Assembly (NCBI RefSeq): GCF_051020975.1 | Contig: NW_027478169.1 | Span: 8,928,001-8,992,000, forward strand | Source: Osmia lignaria lignaria | Taxonomy: Eukaryota > Arthropoda > Insecta > Hymenoptera > Megachilidae | DNA length: 64,000 bases | Direction: 5' to 3' | Part shown: piece after piece, positions 63,501 to 64,000 of the stretch | How positions within the stretch are numbered: the stretch's first letter is position 1 | Layout: each line of letters starts with the position of its first letter | Program-made: the position numbers and the translations under genes | Notes under the pieces: generated by a model | Databases searched by the model: none | Told to the model about the DNA's origin: nothing | Seen by the model: only the letters and a program-made list of their open reading frames with translations

Positions 63501-64000
63501 GATGCGTAGTTCTCGAGATATATCAAGATATTTAAAAGTTCCGAAGCCGCACCAACATAATAGAGATACAGAAACACCGTGGCCCCTTTCTTTGAGATAA
63601 CTCTGCACTATTGCGAGCTGTAAATGCCACTTCCAGTTTAGCTGTGCAGAAGAAGAACAACAAGAAGAAGAAATATCTCGAAATATGTCCGTCAGGCCAG
63701 TTCCTTTGAGCTGAATCTGCAAATATCTCGGAAACGAAGCGAGCTATGGCAAAATGTTAAGAGACGTTTTTTATAGAGAATTATGTTTCCTACAATTTAT
63801 GTTCTATGATATTTTTTGATCAGAAGCGTAGTTTTCGAGATATATCGAGATATTTAAAAGTTCCGAAGCCGCACCAACATAATAGAGATACAGAAACACC
63901 GTGGCCCCTTTCCTTGAGATAACTCTGCACTATTGCGAGCTGCAAATGCCACTTCCAGCTTAGCTGTGCAGAAGAAGAACAACAAGAAGAAGAAATATCT
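60512..64000. repeat. Divergent 3' subregion with emerging 644-bp dimer
   Basis: Monomers here carry variants not seen elsewhere: CCTTTCCTTGAG, CCTTCCGTTGAG, TACTTTTCATG and AAATATCTGG. Monomers with CCTTTCCTTGAG start at 61478, 62122 and 62766 (644 bp apart) and again at 63732 (966 bp on). The last monomer is cut by the end of the window, not by a real array edge. Confidence 0.8.

Larger units (their letters stand above)
1..64000. repeat. 322-bp satellite DNA array, about 199 head-to-tail monomers
   Basis: The same roughly 322-bp sequence recurs without interruption from the first base to the last, always in one orientation. The phase beginning AAACGAAGCG at base 1 recurs at 323, 645 and so on to 63732. 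Of 198 complete monomers, 190 keep exactly 322 bp of register and eight show net deletions totalling 25 bp. Monomers differ mainly by scattered substitutions shared within families. No flanking sequence is present, so the array is longer than 64 kb. Such arrays are typical of eukaryotic centromeric or pericentromeric heterochromatin; the location here is inference. The host is probably an insect, at low confidence. Confidence 0.99.

Noticed and set aside
89..63722. About 180 near-identical minus-strand frames of 74-84 codons as genes
   Set aside because: They start at TTG, have no gene-like context, recur only because the 322-bp unit recurs, and are broken in many monomers by frameshifts or stops. 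Since 322 is not divisible by 3 they cannot form a longer repetitive protein. The 83-84-codon forms only reflect loss of one stop in E and H monomers.
1..64000. CRISPR array
   Set aside because: There are no short repeats separated by unique spacers; the entire 322-bp unit repeats without spacers.
1..64000. CENP-B box (TTCG....A..CGGG type)
   Set aside because: I see no CGGG/CCCG context in the monomer on either strand that fits the motif; CTCGGAAAC and TTCCGAAGCC do not match.
1..64000. Ribosomal DNA spacer, tRNA or 5S gene cluster
   Set aside because: No recognisable rRNA, tRNA or 5S sequence, and no promoter or terminator-like spacer structure, appears in the unit.
1..64000. Bacterial or phage origin of the window
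   Set aside because: 64 kb without any gene and a 322-bp tandem unit with higher-order structure is not compatible with a bacterial or phage genome; it fits eukaryotic satellite DNA.

Overview
The whole 64 kb window is one uninterrupted, head-to-tail satellite DNA array. The unit is 322 bp: 198 complete monomers plus a 269-bp partial one (63732-64000), all in one orientation. Taking monomer n to start at 1+322n, the register holds across the window except for eight monomers with a net deletion (1, 3, 3, 3, 3, 10, 1 and 1 bp; 25 bp in total). I see no unique sequence, no protein gene, no RNA gene, no transposon and no array edge. This is eukaryotic heterochromatin, most plausibly a (peri)centromeric or other heterochromatic block. 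The style of the monomer (AT-rich, ATATCTCG/CGAGATAT boxes, a TGATCA core) recalls insect satellites, especially beetles, but that is only an impression and the species cannot be named from the sequence.

Monomers fall into recurring families, lettered here by diagnostic bases: A (GACATTATTTG front), B (CCGTAGCCCC), C (GGCCCCCTTC), D (GCGACCTGT plus GAAGACATATC), E (GATCTGATGCG), F (GTTCAGAAGCG plus GCGAGCCGC; F' has the F body behind an AATTAGG or similar front), G (CTGCAGTATTGC), H (TTGAGTAGATGCG, one GAA lost), I (CGAGATATCTAAAAG), J (GGCCCTTTTCTTTG), K (GCGCGCTG plus CTATGACAAAATG), L (CCAAAGCCGC, GAGGAAG and a CCAGTTCC tail), M (GATATGTAAAAG plus CCAGTTTAGC), N (TTGAGTTAAATC), P (CAACAGAATAG plus GCTGGAAATG), Q (GAGATATCTC), R (C-like with GTTAGG and AAACCTGC), S (CACTAGAGCG with the CCAGTTCC tail), T (F-like with ATAGGGATAC), U (GAAATACCTCG), V (TGCAAAGGAAG with the CCAGTTCC tail), W (J/F-like body with a P-type tail), X (CCCCTTGCCTTG tail), Y (GATCAGACGCG), Z (CCACTTTCAGC).

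Layout: 1-3541 mixed A-B-C-D/E/F/K order; 3542-8687 an 8-monomer block present twice; 8688-9653 K-F-C; 9654-12229 a 4-monomer block present twice; 11264-15771 a second 8-monomer duplication; 13518-28001 two rounds of a roughly 19-family cycle (D L G E M K F F' N H I J P Q R S T U V) with local 2- and 3-monomer gains and losses; 28324-42491 a separate P/X/Y/Z lineage with trimer periodicity and a third 8-monomer duplication; 42492-54393 A-B-C-D-L-G-E-M rounds; 54394-60511 a third, shortened round of the 19-family cycle; 60512-64000 more divergent monomers with a 644-bp dimer period.

The array reads as a record of repeated unequal exchange. Chimeric monomers with a front from one family and a tail from another mark the joints. 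In seven of eight resolved chimeras the exchange interval includes relative positions 242-263 of the monomer, where a (GAA)3(CAA)2(GAA)3 tract lies. Short reading frames of 62-84 codons recur in every monomer only because the monomer recurs. The common one starts at TTG, and because 322 is not a multiple of 3 it cannot run from one monomer into the next.
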